Of a DNA stretch of 7,557 nt, positions 1 to 7,233 are shown piece after piece. Below the pieces are notes generated by a model, which was not told the DNA's origin, searched no databases, and saw nothing but the letters and a program-made list of their open reading frames with translations. The DNA lies in the NCBI GenBank assembly GCA_012522985.1, contig JAAYJJ010000063.1, positions 1 through 7,557 on the forward strand, in the 5' to 3' direction. Made by a program: the position numbers and the translations under genes. How positions within the stretch are numbered: the first letter of the stretch is position 1; each line of letters begins with the position of its first letter. This DNA is from Aliarcobacter butzleri (lineage in GTDB: Bacteria > Campylobacterota > Campylobacteria > Campylobacterales > Arcobacteraceae).

Positions 1-99
1 ATCAATGCAAATGCAAAATTGCTTGTTGTTGGAAATCAATCAAATATTACAAAAGCAAAAAGATTACTAAATAAATTTCAAAAACCTAAGGAGATATAA
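1..99 (+). CDS. C-terminal end of a probable RCK/TrkA-C domain protein (K+ channel or transport regulator), partial
   Basis: Only the last 32 codons are present, in frame 1, ending at TAA 97-99. The peptide contains AKLLVVGNQSNITKAKRLL. A hydrophobic strand ending in V-G, followed by a polar stretch and an amphipathic helix, is the usual finish of the RCK_C/TrkA_C ligand-binding domain found on ion-channel subunits and Trk/Kef-type potassium transport proteins. That domain normally senses small ligands in the cytoplasm and gates potassium flow. The stop lies two bases before the argJ start, so the two genes are probably co-transcribed. The family call rests on a short tail without catalytic or pore residues, so another protein with a similar alpha/beta end is possible. 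Confidence 0.5.
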   Translation: MNANAKLLVVGNQSNITKAKRLLNKFQKPKEI

Positions 100-101
100 T
101 A

Positions 102-1289
102 ATGTTTACTATTTTACCTATAAAAGGCTATATTGATCAAATTGATGGCTTTTTTTGTGATGGTGTAAGTGCTGGTTTAAAACCAAATAATGCACTTGAT
201 GTGGGATTTATATATAGTGATACTATGTGTGAATGTGAAGCAATATTTACACAAAATAGATTTCAAGCAGCACCATTAGTGCATTATCAAAGATACCCAA
301 AAGGGTTTAAAACAAACTTTGTACTTATCAACTCAAAAAATGCAAATGCCCTAACAGGTGAACAAGGAATAAAAGATATTGATGAGATATTTGCTACGTT
401 AAAAGAGACTTTTGATTTACAAAATCCTATTATGAGTTCAACTGGTGTTATAGCAAATCCTTTACCAAAAGAGAAAATCATAAATGCTGCAAAAAACTTT
501 GATCTAAAAGCAAAAAATGGACAAAATCTATCAAAATCTATTATGACAACAGACGCCTACCCAAAAACAGCTCTATATGAAGTGATATTAAGTGATAATA
601 AAAGCTTCAAAATAGCAGCCGTTGCAAAAGGTGCAGGTATGATAAATCCAAATATGGCGACAATGCTATGTTTTATAGCTACAGATGCTGCCATACCAAA
701 AGCTGATATGAAAGAACTTTTAAGTACTCATGTACACACTACTTTCAATGCTATAAGTGTAGATGGGGATACTTCTACAAATGATACTGTTTTGCTTTTA
801 GCAAATAGTAAATCAAATGTTTATGAAAAAGAGGCTTTTAGCGAAGCTTTGAGACTTGTAATGCATGATATGGCTATAGCTATAGTAAGTGATGGTGAGG
901 GTGCAAAAAAATCTGTAGCATTTGAAGTTGTTGGAGCAAGTGATGATAAACAAGCTGAGATTGCTGCTAAAGCACTTTCAAACTCTTTATTAGTTAAAAC
1001 TGCACTATTTGGTGAAGATCCAAACTTTGGAAGAATCGCTTCAACAATAGGTGCTAGTAGAATAGATAGTGATCCAAATAAACTAATTATTACTTATAAT
1101 GATGTAGTAGTCTATAATAAAGGTGAATTTGTATTTACAAAAGAGTGTGAAGACAAAGCTGCACAGGTACTTAAAAATGATAGCTTTAGAATAAGATGTG
1201 ATATAGGTTTAGGAGATGGTAAATTTATAGCTTATGGTTGTGATCTTGGCTATGAATATGTTAAAATCAATGCTGATTATAGAACATAA
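102..1289 (+). CDS. argJ: Glutamate N-acetyltransferase / amino-acid acetyltransferase ArgJ (395 aa)
   Basis: ArgJ moves the acetyl group from N-acetylornithine to glutamate, giving ornithine and N-acetylglutamate in the cyclic arginine pathway in the cytoplasm. Some members also use acetyl-CoA for the first step; this sequence does not show which type it is. The protein is full length for the family. The autoprocessing site is clear: KGAGMINPNMATML, with Thr187 (codon 660-662) as the expected new N-terminal nucleophile after cleavage behind Ala186 into alpha and beta chains. SSTG at 112-115 fits the oxyanion-hole Thr-Gly. MTTDAYPK (148-155), FGEDPNFGR and the C-terminal VKINADYRT are further family hallmarks. 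The start is supported by AAGGAG at 88-93, eight bases before ATG. The gene follows the upstream frame by two bases and has no room for its own promoter in the gap. Confidence 0.96.
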   Translation: MFTILPIKGYIDQIDGFFCDGVSAGLKPNNALDVGFIYSDTMCECEAIFTQNRFQAAPLVHYQRYPKGFKTNFVLINSKNANALTGEQGIKDIDEIFATLKETFDLQNPIMSSTGVIANPLPKEKIINAAKNFDLKAKNGQNLSKSIMTTDAYPKTALYEVILSDNKSFKIAAVAKGAGMINPNMATMLCFIATDAAIPKADMKELLSTHVHTTFNAISVDGDTSTNDTVLLLANSKSNVYEKEAFSEALRLVMHDMAIAIVSDGEGAKKSVAFEVVGASDDKQAEIAAKALSNSLLVKTALFGEDPNFGRIASTIGASRIDSDPNKLIITYNDVVVYNKGEFVFTKECEDKAAQVLKNDSFRIRCDIGLGDGKFIAYGCDLGYEYVKINADYRT

Positions 1290-1294
1290 ATAGT

Positions 1295-1326
1295 ATTATG
1301 GGGTTTGGAGAATCAAACCTCATAAT
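1295..1326. terminator. Stem-loop between convergent genes, probable bidirectional terminator
   Basis: Arms 1295-1307 (ATTATGGGGTTTG) and 1314-1326 (CAAACCTCATAAT) pair over 13 bp, with one G-T (G-U in RNA) pair on the plus strand, around a six-base loop GAGAAT. It starts five bases after the argJ stop and ends 21 bases before the stop of the minus-strand lipoprotein gene. The T-run after the stem is short on both strands (TTTAT on plus, CTATTTAT after a gap on minus), so termination efficiency is uncertain. Position and stem strength favour a shared terminator. Confidence 0.75.
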
Positions 1327-1347
1327 TTATCCACTTATAACTCTATC

Positions 1348-2640
1348 TTACTCATCTACTAAATTAACAATACCCTCTACTCTATCTATCAAAAGTCTAT
1401 TTTTATCTACATTATTAAGTTGATTTCCAAGTAAAAGATCACTAATTACAGCTTGTCCAACTATAAATCTTCCACTACTTTTATCTTTATTTATAGTTCT
1501 TATACCCCAAATATTATGAAATACCAAAGGTTCACCATCAACAGATCCAATATAGATCATAATATGCCCTTTTAAATAAAGTAAACTTTTCCAAGGCTTA
1601 GCATAGGTGATAATAAATTCTTTTTTTTGGTTACGATTTAACTCTTTTAGATCTAAATAGCTTCCATTTTTTATTTGTGAGGCGGAGTTTCTAGCTAGAT
1701 ATATACCAAAAACTGCATAAAAATCTCTAGTCATACTAGAGCAATCTCTATGCCCATAAAGTCCACCCCAACCATATGGTTCAGCTAAAAATTCATTTGA
1801 AACTTGATCTATTGTTTGAGTATCAAAACCATATGGAAAAGGCACAATAAAACTATTGTCTTTTATATATACGAGCTTAGCACTTTTATCTTCATAAGAG
1901 GCTACTATGGCAAGATTTTCATCTATTTTTGGTAATAGTGTACCTACTTTTAGATCTGTATGTGAAAAATACTCATTTTTTACAATATTATGCTCTTTTA
2001 TATTTACAAAGAGTGGACTTTTTTCAAAAACCTCTACTAAAGAATCATCAACAAAAGCTATATCTTCCATCTTTATCCATCCAAGAGCTACACTACTATC
2101 TACAAAAGCCCATAAGCCATCTTTGGAAAAGTGTGATACATATAGTGGAGTATTTATATAAATAGCTGAATTTTGGTTATAATCAAAAGGAAAACCCTCC
2201 CCTGCACTTTTGGGATTGTAAAATAGTACACTTTTAGTTGGTAAAGCTCTTAGGCTACTGTTTGATATAGTAATAGCTTTTTGTTTTTTACTATCATACT
2301 CTTCAAAGTTTGCATTATTTATAAGCTCCTCAAACCATTGTTTTGTTAAAAGTCTATGATTTTCACCATAAACTGCTCTATCTTTATAAGAAAATGCCCA
2401 CATAGCAGCCTCTTTAGAGTGTGACATATTAAACTGATGCCAAGGAGCAAAGAATGTTTTTTTATACTCATTTGAGATAAGAAATTGTAAACTTTTATCC
2501 AAAAAAAGCTCATCACTTATATAATTTTTTGGATTTTGTTCTAGTTTAGTTAGCTCTTCTATAGAAAAATATGGCTCTTTTGTAGCACATCCTACAAAGA
2601 TGAAAAAAAGAAGAGAAATCGATATAAAATTTTTGTACAT
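1348..2640 (-). CDS. Lipoprotein with SH3 domains and NlpC/P60 (C40) peptidase domain (430 aa)
   Basis: This is a probable cell-envelope peptidase that cuts gamma-D-glutamyl-diamino acid bonds in peptidoglycan stem peptides, as known for related SH3-NlpC/P60 enzymes. The N-terminus MYKNFISISLLFFIFVGC is a lipoprotein signal peptide with lipid-modified Cys18; Ala at +2 suggests sorting to the outer membrane if the E. coli rule holds. Residues about 25-115 resemble the helical stabilising N-terminal region of this family. About 120-198 (SLRALP, then LWAFVDSSVALGWIK) form a first bacterial SH3 domain, and about 205-265 a second. The catalytic domain is about 275-400: EPYGWGGLYGHRDCSS carries the expected nucleophile Cys300, GHIMIYIG the His359, and VFHNIWG the likely third residue His375. 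AAGGG lies six bases before ATG. It is the only minus-strand gene here, so it is independently expressed. The exact bond specificity is inferred from the family. Confidence 0.88.
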   Translation of the reverse strand: MYKNFISISLLFFIFVGCATKEPYFSIEELTKLEQNPKNYISDELFLDKSLQFLISNEYKKTFFAPWHQFNMSHSKEAAMWAFSYKDRAVYGENHRLLTKQWFEELINNANFEEYDSKKQKAITISNSSLRALPTKSVLFYNPKSAGEGFPFDYNQNSAIYINTPLYVSHFSKDGLWAFVDSSVALGWIKMEDIAFVDDSLVEVFEKSPLFVNIKEHNIVKNEYFSHTDLKVGTLLPKIDENLAIVASYEDKSAKLVYIKDNSFIVPFPYGFDTQTIDQVSNEFLAEPYGWGGLYGHRDCSSMTRDFYAVFGIYLARNSASQIKNGSYLDLKELNRNQKKEFIITYAKPWKSLLYLKGHIMIYIGSVDGEPLVFHNIWGIRTINKDKSSGRFIVGQAVISDLLLGNQLNNVDKNRLLIDRVEGIVNLVDE

Positions 2641-2668
2641 ATAAAACCCTTATTTTATTGATCTTTGT

Positions 2669-2674
2669 ATTCTA
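2669..2674 (-). promoter_or_regulatory. Candidate -10 box for the NlpC/P60 lipoprotein gene
   Basis: Read on the minus strand, TAGAAT differs from TATAAT at one position and lies 28 bases upstream of the lipoprotein start codon. It would place transcription start near 2661, leaving a 5' leader of about 20 bases that still includes the AAGGG ribosome site. No clear -35 box is seen, as is usual for sigma-70 promoters in Campylobacterota. The choice is inferred from position and similarity only. Confidence 0.4.
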
Positions 2675-2702
2675 CACAAACTATTCTTAAGATATTTTGT
2701 AC

Positions 2703-2708
2703 TATAAT
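2703..2708 (+). promoter_or_regulatory. -10 box of the ydcH-like gene
   Basis: A perfect TATAAT sits 32 bases before the ATG of the DUF465 gene and follows an AT-rich run with no recognisable -35 element. Transcription should start near 2715. The leader then holds AAAGGGAAG (2729-2737) just before ATG 2741, a good ribosome binding site. Confidence 0.65.
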
Positions 2709-2727
2709 TGTGAAAATACAATCACAA
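2708..2727. repeat. Perfect inverted repeat TTGTGA-N8-TCACAA at the ydcH promoter
   Basis: Half-sites 2708-2713 and 2722-2727 are exact reverse complements separated by eight bases. The repeat overlaps the last base of the TATAAT box and covers the predicted transcription start, where a bound repressor would block transcription. The halves look like CRP/FNR-family TGTGA/TCACA, but that family's classic spacing is six bases, so the identity of any binding protein is unknown. It could also be a chance palindrome in AT-rich DNA or a weak leader hairpin. Confidence 0.4.
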
Positions 2728-2740
2728 TAAAGGGAAGATA

Positions 2741-2971
2741 ATGTTTCACGAACATAGAGATTTAATAACAGAACTAAAAACAAAAAATGCAAGATTTGTT
2801 AAGCTTTTTGAAAGACACCACGAGTTAGATCATGAAGTTGAAGCAGCAGAAGCTGGTAGGGTTCATATGGATAGATTTGAAATTGAAGGTATGAAAAAAG
2901 AGAAACTTAAACTAAAAGATGAAATCTATCAAATTATCTTAGAATACAAAAAAGAAAAAGAACAAGAATAA
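2741..2971 (+). CDS. Small YdcH-family (DUF465) protein (76 aa)
   Basis: This is a short, highly charged, all-helical protein of unknown molecular role. FERHHELDHEVEAAEAG at about 23-39 matches the core of the DUF465/YdcH family (a His/Glu-rich first helix turning into a second). EIEGMKKEKLKLKDEIYQIILEYKKEKE forms the second, probably coiled, helix. The length of about 75 residues is typical, and no signal peptide or membrane segment is present. The ATG is supported by AAAGGGAAG immediately upstream. The gene has its own -10 box and a downstream hairpin, so it appears to be a single-gene transcript, divergent from the lipoprotein gene. Family assignment is firm; a function should not be inferred from it. 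Confidence 0.9.
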   Translation: MFHEHRDLITELKTKNARFVKLFERHHELDHEVEAAEAGRVHMDRFEIEGMKKEKLKLKDEIYQIILEYKKEKEQE

Positions 2972-2974
2972 CCC

Positions 2975-2998
2975 TTATCAGTCCATCTGGACTGATAA
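2975..2998 (+). terminator. Perfect 10-bp hairpin after the ydcH-like gene
   Basis: TTATCAGTCC (2975-2984) and GGACTGATAA (2989-2998) pair exactly around loop ATCT, starting four bases after the stop codon. The position suits a terminator or an mRNA 3'-end stabiliser. The sequence after the stem is TACCAAACACC, with no T-run, so a classical intrinsic terminator is not fully supported. Confidence 0.6.
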
Positions 2999-3084
2999 TA
3001 CCAAACACCACATTTACTACTTAAAGACTCACTATTAACTAAGCACCATATTAAGACCTATCCTTTATTTAAGCTCTTTTTAGA

Positions 3085-3090
3085 TAAAAT
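3085..3090 (+). promoter_or_regulatory. Candidate -10 box for gyrA
   Basis: TAAAAT, one mismatch from TATAAT, follows a T-rich run (CTCTTTTTAGA) in the last 50 bases before gyrA. Transcription would start near 3097. AAAGG at 3108-3112 is the ribosome site, nine bases before ATG 3122. The rest of the 150-bp spacer (2972-3121) shows no gene beyond the hairpin at 2975-2998. This promoter probably drives the whole gyrA-asd-yqhA cluster. Confidence 0.45.
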
Positions 3091-3121
3091 CTTACAAATT
3101 TATTGCTAAAGGTTAATATAT

Positions 3122-5653
3122 ATGGAAAATCTTTTTGACTCACAAGACATAGTAGAAGTAAATATAGAAGATTCTATCAAAGCATCTTATCTTGATTACT
3201 CTATGAGTGTTATTATAGGTCGTGCTTTGCCAGATGCAAAAGATGGACTAAAACCAGTACATAGAAGAATACTATATGCTATGCATGAACTAAATCTTAC
3301 ATCAAAAGCAGCATATAAAAAATCAGCTAGGATTGTAGGGGATGTTATAGGTAAATATCACCCTCATGGAGATAGTTCTGTTTATGATGCTCTTGTTAGA
3401 ATGGCTCAAAATTTCTCTATGAGAGCTCCTTTGGTAGATGGACAAGGAAACTTTGGTAGTGTTGATGGAGACAATGCTGCTGCTATGAGATATACAGAAG
3501 CTAGAATGGCAAAAATCTCTGAAGAGATACTAAAAGATCTAGATAAAGATACTGTAAACTTTGTACCAAACTATGATGATACCCTAAAAGAACCTTCTGT
3601 TTTACCAACTAGAGTACCAACTTTACTACTAAATGGAAGTGAAGGTATAGCTGTAGGTATGGCAACAAAAATCCCTCCACACAATCTAGGAGAACTTGTA
3701 GATGCAATACTTTTTTTAGTTGATAACTCTGAAGCTAGTCCTGATGAGTTGATGGATTTTATACAAGGTCCTGATTTTCCAACAGGTGGAGTAATCTTTG
3801 GAAGAAGTGGGATAGTTCAAGCTTATAGAACTGGTAGAGGAAGGGTAAAGATAAGATCTAAACACCACATAGAAAATAAAAATAAAAAAGAGATTATTGT
3901 TATAGATGAACTTCCATATCAAGTAAATAAAGCAAAACTTATAGAACAAATAGCTGATCTTGCAAAAGATAAGACTATAGATGGTATAGCCGAAGTTAGA
4001 GATGAGAGTGATAGAGAGGGAATGAGAATAGTTATAGAGCTCAAACGTGATGCTATGAGTGAGATTGTTATGAACAATCTATATAAATCTACCCCTTTAG
4101 AAACTACTTTTGGTATTATTTTATTGGCTGTAAACAATAAAGAGCCAAAAGTATTTAACTTAAGTGAGATACTAACAACGTTTTTATACCATAGAAAAAC
4201 TGTTATTATAAGAAGAACTATATTTGATCTAGAAAAATCAAAAGCAAGAGCTCATATACTTGAAGGTTTAAAAATAGCACTAGATAATATAGATGAAATA
4301 GTCTCTATTATTAGATCAAGTGCAAATGATGCCGAAGCAAAAGAGAAAATGATGGTTAGATTTTCTCTAAGTGAGATACAATCCCAAGCAATACTAGATA
4401 TGAGACTAGGAAGACTTACAGGACTTCAAAGAGAAAAACTTGAAGCAGAATATGCTGAGCTTCTAGCACTTATTGCTGAACTTGAAGCTATTTTAAAATC
4501 TGAAGATAAACTAAATGAGATTATCAAAGAAGAACTAATAGAAATCAAAGATAAATATACTACAAAAAGGCTTACAGAGATAGAAGATAGCTATGATGAT
4601 ATAGATATAGAAGATCTTATACCAAATGAACCAATGGTAGTAACTATTACACATAATGGTTATGTAAAAAGAGTACCTATCAAAGCCTATGAAAAGCAAC
4701 GTCGTGGTGGAAAAGGTAAAGTTGCGGTAACTACACATGATGATGATTTTATTGAGAGATTTTTTGTCAGCAACACTCATGATACTTTGATGTTTGTTAC
4801 TGATCAAGGGCAACTTTATTGGCTAAAAGTATATAAAATACCAGAAGGAAGCAGAACAGCAAAAGGTAAAGCTGTAGTAAATCTTATCAACCTAAGAGCT
4901 GATGAGAAGATAAAAGCTATTATACCTACAACAGATTTTGCACCAGATAAATCACTAGCATTTTTTACTAGAAATGGAGTAGTAAAAAGAACAAGATTAG
5001 ATGAATTTTCAAATATAAGAAGCAATGGTGTAAGAGCTATAGTTCTAGATGAAAATGATGAGTTAGTTACTGCAAAGATAACCTTCCCTGAATCAAAATA
5101 TCTAATAATCTTTACAAGTCTTGGGCAATGTATAAGATTTGATATAGATAAAACAAGAGAGCAAGGAAGAAGTACAAGAGGGGTAACTGGTATTAAGTTT
5201 AAGATTGATGATGATTTTGTTGTAGATGCTGATGTTATTGATAATGAAGAGCAAGAGCTTCTAACAGTAAGCCAAAAAGGTATAGGTAAAAGAACAACGG
5301 TTGAAGAGTATAGATTAACAAATCGTGCTGGAACTGGTGTTATTGCTATGAAACTAAACAACAAAACTGGTAATATAATAGGTAATGTTATAGTTGATGA
5401 AGAGCAAGATCTAATGTTACTTACTAGCATAGGTAAGATGATAAGAGTTGATATGCATAGTATTAGAAAAGCTGGTAGAAATACAAGTGGTGTTATAATA
5501 GTCAATGTTGATAAAGATGATAAAGTTGTAAGCATAGCAAAATGTCCAAAAGAAGAAGATGAGATAGATTTGGACAATATCGAGATACTAGAAGGTGGGG
5601 CTTCTTTATCTAACGAACAAAACAATTTACTTTCACAAGAGGATGAGGAATAA
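3122..5653 (+). CDS. gyrA: DNA gyrase subunit A (843 aa)
   Basis: GyrA is the cleavage-religation subunit of DNA gyrase (A2B2 with GyrB), which introduces negative supercoils using ATP. The winged-helix/tower domains start with [20 protein letters not shown]. The active site [11 protein letters not shown] contains catalytic Tyr124 (codon 3491-3493) and Arg123. The quinolone-resistance region reads [15 protein letters not shown], with Ser85 and Asp89 at the positions of E. coli Ser83 and Asp87, an unmutated arrangement. A coiled coil spans about 430-490. The GyrA-box QRRGGKG (526-532) marks a true gyrase rather than topoisomerase IV ParC. The C-terminal beta-pinwheel (about 505-815) shows six repeats with KR(V/T)- or IRxD-type strands, then an acidic tail ending SQEDEE. 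The last A of its TAA is the first base of asd, so translation is probably coupled. Confidence 0.98.
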   Translation: MENLFDSQDIVEVNIEDSIKASYLDYSMSVIIGRALPDAKDGLKPVHRRILYAMHELNLTSKAAYKKSARIVGDVIGKYHPHGDSSVYDALVRMAQNFSMRAPLVDGQGNFGSVDGDNAAAMRYTEARMAKISEEILKDLDKDTVNFVPNYDDTLKEPSVLPTRVPTLLLNGSEGIAVGMATKIPPHNLGELVDAILFLVDNSEASPDELMDFIQGPDFPTGGVIFGRSGIVQAYRTGRGRVKIRSKHHIENKNKKEIIVIDELPYQVNKAKLIEQIADLAKDKTIDGIAEVRDESDREGMRIVIELKRDAMSEIVMNNLYKSTPLETTFGIILLAVNNKEPKVFNLSEILTTFLYHRKTVIIRRTIFDLEKSKARAHILEGLKIALDNIDEIVSIIRSSANDAEAKEKMMVRFSLSEIQSQAILDMRLGRLTGLQREKLEAEYAELLALIAELEAILKSEDKLNEIIKEELIEIKDKYTTKRLTEIEDSYDDIDIEDLIPNEPMVVTITHNGYVKRVPIKAYEKQRRGGKGKVAVTTHDDDFIERFFVSNTHDTLMFVTDQGQLYWLKVYKIPEGSRTAKGKAVVNLINLRADEKIKAIIPTTDFAPDKSLAFFTRNGVVKRTRLDEFSNIRSNGVRAIVLDENDELVTAKITFPESKYLIIFTSLGQCIRFDIDKTREQGRSTRGVTGIKFKIDDDFVVDADVIDNEEQELLTVSQKGIGKRTTVEEYRLTNRAGTGVIAMKLNNKTGNIIGNVIVDEEQDLMLLTSIGKMIRVDMHSIRKAGRNTSGVIIVNVDKDDKVVSIAKCPKEEDEIDLDNIEILEGGASLSNEQNNLLSQEDEE

Positions 5654-6696
5654 TGAAAAAGTATAATATAGCAATAGTTGGTGCAACAGGGGCTGTTGGA
5701 GAGGAACTTCTTTTAGTTTTAGATGAACTTAATTTTCCAGTTGCAAATATACTTCCACTTTCAAGTGCAAGAAGTGCTGGAACATATATAGAGTTTAGAA
5801 ATGAAGAGTATAAAGTATATGAACTAACTACTACTGTTTTTGATGAACATGAAGTTGATATTGCATTTTTTTGTGCAGGGGGAAGTATCTCTGAAAAGTA
5901 TGCTAAGTATGCTGTAGAAAGCGGAGCAGTTGTCATAGATAACACTAGCTTTTTTAGAATGGATGAAGATATTCCTTTAGTAGTACCTGAGGTAAATCCA
6001 CAAGATATTGCAATGTGGGAAAAAAGAGGTATTATAGCCAACCCAAACTGCTCAACAATACAAATGACACAATCTCTTAAAGCATTGGACAATGTTTATC
6101 CTATTAAAAGAGTAGATGTAAGTACTTATCAAGCTACTAGTGGAGCTGGAAAACAAGGTATGGAAGAGCTTGTAACTCAAATGCAAGATTTTTTTGCTTT
6201 TAGACTTGATGAGTCTGAAAAAAAGGCTTTTGCACATCAAATAGCACTTAATATCATACCTCAAATAGATAAAGATATGCCAAGTGGTTTTACAAAAGAA
6301 GAAGAAAAGATGATCTATGAGACTCAAAAAATCTTAAATAAAGAGATGAAAATAGCTGCTACTTGTGTAAGAGTTCCAGTTCTTAGATCTCATAGTGAGT
6401 CTATAACTATCACTTTTGAAGATGACGTAGATGTTGATGTAGCTAAATGTAAAGAGGCTTTAGAGAGCTTTGAAAATCTAAAGGTTATAGATGATCTAGC
6501 AAACAAAGAGTACCCTATGCCAATAATAGCAACAAATACTGATTTTACTTATGTAGGAAGAATAAGAAAAGATATATATGATTCAAATATATTACATCTA
6601 TTTAACGTAGCAGATCAAGTAAGAGTTGGAGCAGCTACAAATGCAGTTAGAATAGCTCTAAAATGGATAAAATTACAAGAGGAAGGCGGATGCTAG
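5653..6696 (+). CDS. asd: Aspartate-semialdehyde dehydrogenase (347 aa)
   Basis: Asd reduces L-aspartyl-4-phosphate to L-aspartate 4-semialdehyde with NADPH, the step before the split to lysine/diaminopimelate and to threonine and methionine. IVGATGAVGEELL (8-20) is the NADP-binding glycine-rich loop, and SSAR at 37-40 fits the adenosine-phosphate contact. NPNCSTIQ holds the catalytic Cys133 (codon 6049-6051). STYQATSGAG (157-166) carries Gln160. CVRVPVLRSHSES supplies substrate-binding Arg240 and the likely general base His247. GAATNAVRIA closes the dinucleotide site. Length is normal. The start shares one base with the gyrA stop (TAATG), with GAGG-type ribosome sites inside the gyrA end at 5638-5642 or 5645-5648. 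The end overlaps the next gene by seven bases. Confidence 0.97.
   Translation: MKKYNIAIVGATGAVGEELLLVLDELNFPVANILPLSSARSAGTYIEFRNEEYKVYELTTTVFDEHEVDIAFFCAGGSISEKYAKYAVESGAVVIDNTSFFRMDEDIPLVVPEVNPQDIAMWEKRGIIANPNCSTIQMTQSLKALDNVYPIKRVDVSTYQATSGAGKQGMEELVTQMQDFFAFRLDESEKKAFAHQIALNIIPQIDKDMPSGFTKEEEKMIYETQKILNKEMKIAATCVRVPVLRSHSESITITFEDDVDVDVAKCKEALESFENLKVIDDLANKEYPMPIIATNTDFTYVGRIRKDIYDSNILHLFNVADQVRVGAATNAVRIALKWIKLQEEGGC
6678..6686 (+). promoter_or_regulatory. Ribosome binding site that sets the yqhA start
   Basis: AGAGGAAGG lies inside the end of asd, with AGAGGA ending six bases before the ATG at 6690. An in-frame ATG at 6663 would add nine residues (MDKITRGRR) but lies before this site and has no comparable one; those residues also do not look like the family's usual start. 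Start 6690 is therefore chosen. Confidence 0.8.
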
Positions 6697-7214
6697 AAAA
6701 ATTATTTTCAAATAGTTTATGGCAAAGTAGATTTATAGTTCTACTTGCTGTTATTTTTGGGTTTTTAGGAGCTGTATTGCTTTTTATAGTAGCTAGTATG
6801 GATATTATTGAAGTAACTTTATTTGTTTATAATACCATAGTTACTGGTGCTCACCCAGAGCATTTCCATGAAGATATAGTTGCTGGTATCATAGGTGCAG
6901 TAGATCTATATCTTATGGCTATTGTTATGTTAATCTTTTCTTTTGGTATATATGAGCTTTTTATATCCAAAATAGAAGCTGCATGTGATGATGAAGATAA
7001 TGAAAACTGTAACAATATCCTTGCTATCTCTTCACTAGATCAACTAAAAGATAAGATAGCAAAAGTTATTATTATGGTTTTAGTGGTAAACTACTTTCAA
7101 AGAGTTTTACATACAAATTATGAATCACCACTAGAGTTGCTATATTTTGCCTTAGCTATAACAGCTTTGTCTGTTGGGCTATATTTTTTAGGTAAAGTTG
7201 GCAAAAAAAGTTAA
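6690..7214 (+). CDS. YqhA/UPF0114 family inner-membrane protein (174 aa)
   Basis: This is an integral membrane protein of a widespread family without an established function. MLEKLFSNSLWQSRF is close to the family's conserved N-terminus. VDLYLMAIVMLIFSFGIYELFISKI and SLDQLKDKIAKVI are core family segments. Four hydrophobic helices are visible at about 14-37, 65-90, 123-140 and 147-167. The loop after helix 1 is His-rich (HPEHFHED, 55-62). The loop after helix 2 is acidic and bounded by two cysteines (Cys99 and Cys107). The start codon overlaps the end of asd by seven bases, which suggests translational coupling. hemE follows after 19 bases. The family call is strong; transport or metal-related roles would be speculation. 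Confidence 0.92.
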   Translation: MLEKLFSNSLWQSRFIVLLAVIFGFLGAVLLFIVASMDIIEVTLFVYNTIVTGAHPEHFHEDIVAGIIGAVDLYLMAIVMLIFSFGIYELFISKIEAACDDEDNENCNNILAISSLDQLKDKIAKVIIMVLVVNYFQRVLHTNYESPLELLYFALAITALSVGLYFLGKVGKKS

Positions 7215-7233
7215 ATTAATTTAAGGAAAATAA

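Noticed and set aside
1907..2165. Two plus-strand frames (84 and 78 codons) inside the NlpC/P60 gene
   Set aside because: Both are antisense to SH3-domain coding sequence, overlap each other in different frames and show no family resemblance.
2999..3084. Possible small gene or small RNA in the spacer before gyrA
   Set aside because: There is no ribosome site with an open frame and no stable stem beyond the hairpin at 2975-2998. Short imperfect TTAAGAC-like repeats here are at the level expected by chance.
4816..5625. 269-codon open frame on the minus strand inside gyrA
   Set aside because: It lies opposite the well-supported GyrA C-terminal domain. Its product is a low-complexity Ser/Leu/Ile-rich string with no recognisable family, and an antisense frame kept open by codon bias is the simpler explanation.
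5662..5667. TATAAT at the start of asd as an internal promoter
   Set aside because: The hexamer simply encodes Tyr4-Asn5 in an AT-rich gene and lies downstream of the asd start codon. It could only serve later genes, and nothing else supports it.
5610..6092. 160-codon open frame on the minus strand over the gyrA-asd junction
   Set aside because: It is antisense to two conserved genes, has no recognisable domain and shows no convincing ribosome site.
6663..6689. Longer start for the YqhA-family gene at ATG 6663
   Set aside because: The nine extra residues precede the strong AGAGGAAGG site and do not fit the family's N-terminus; ATG 6690 has correct spacing.
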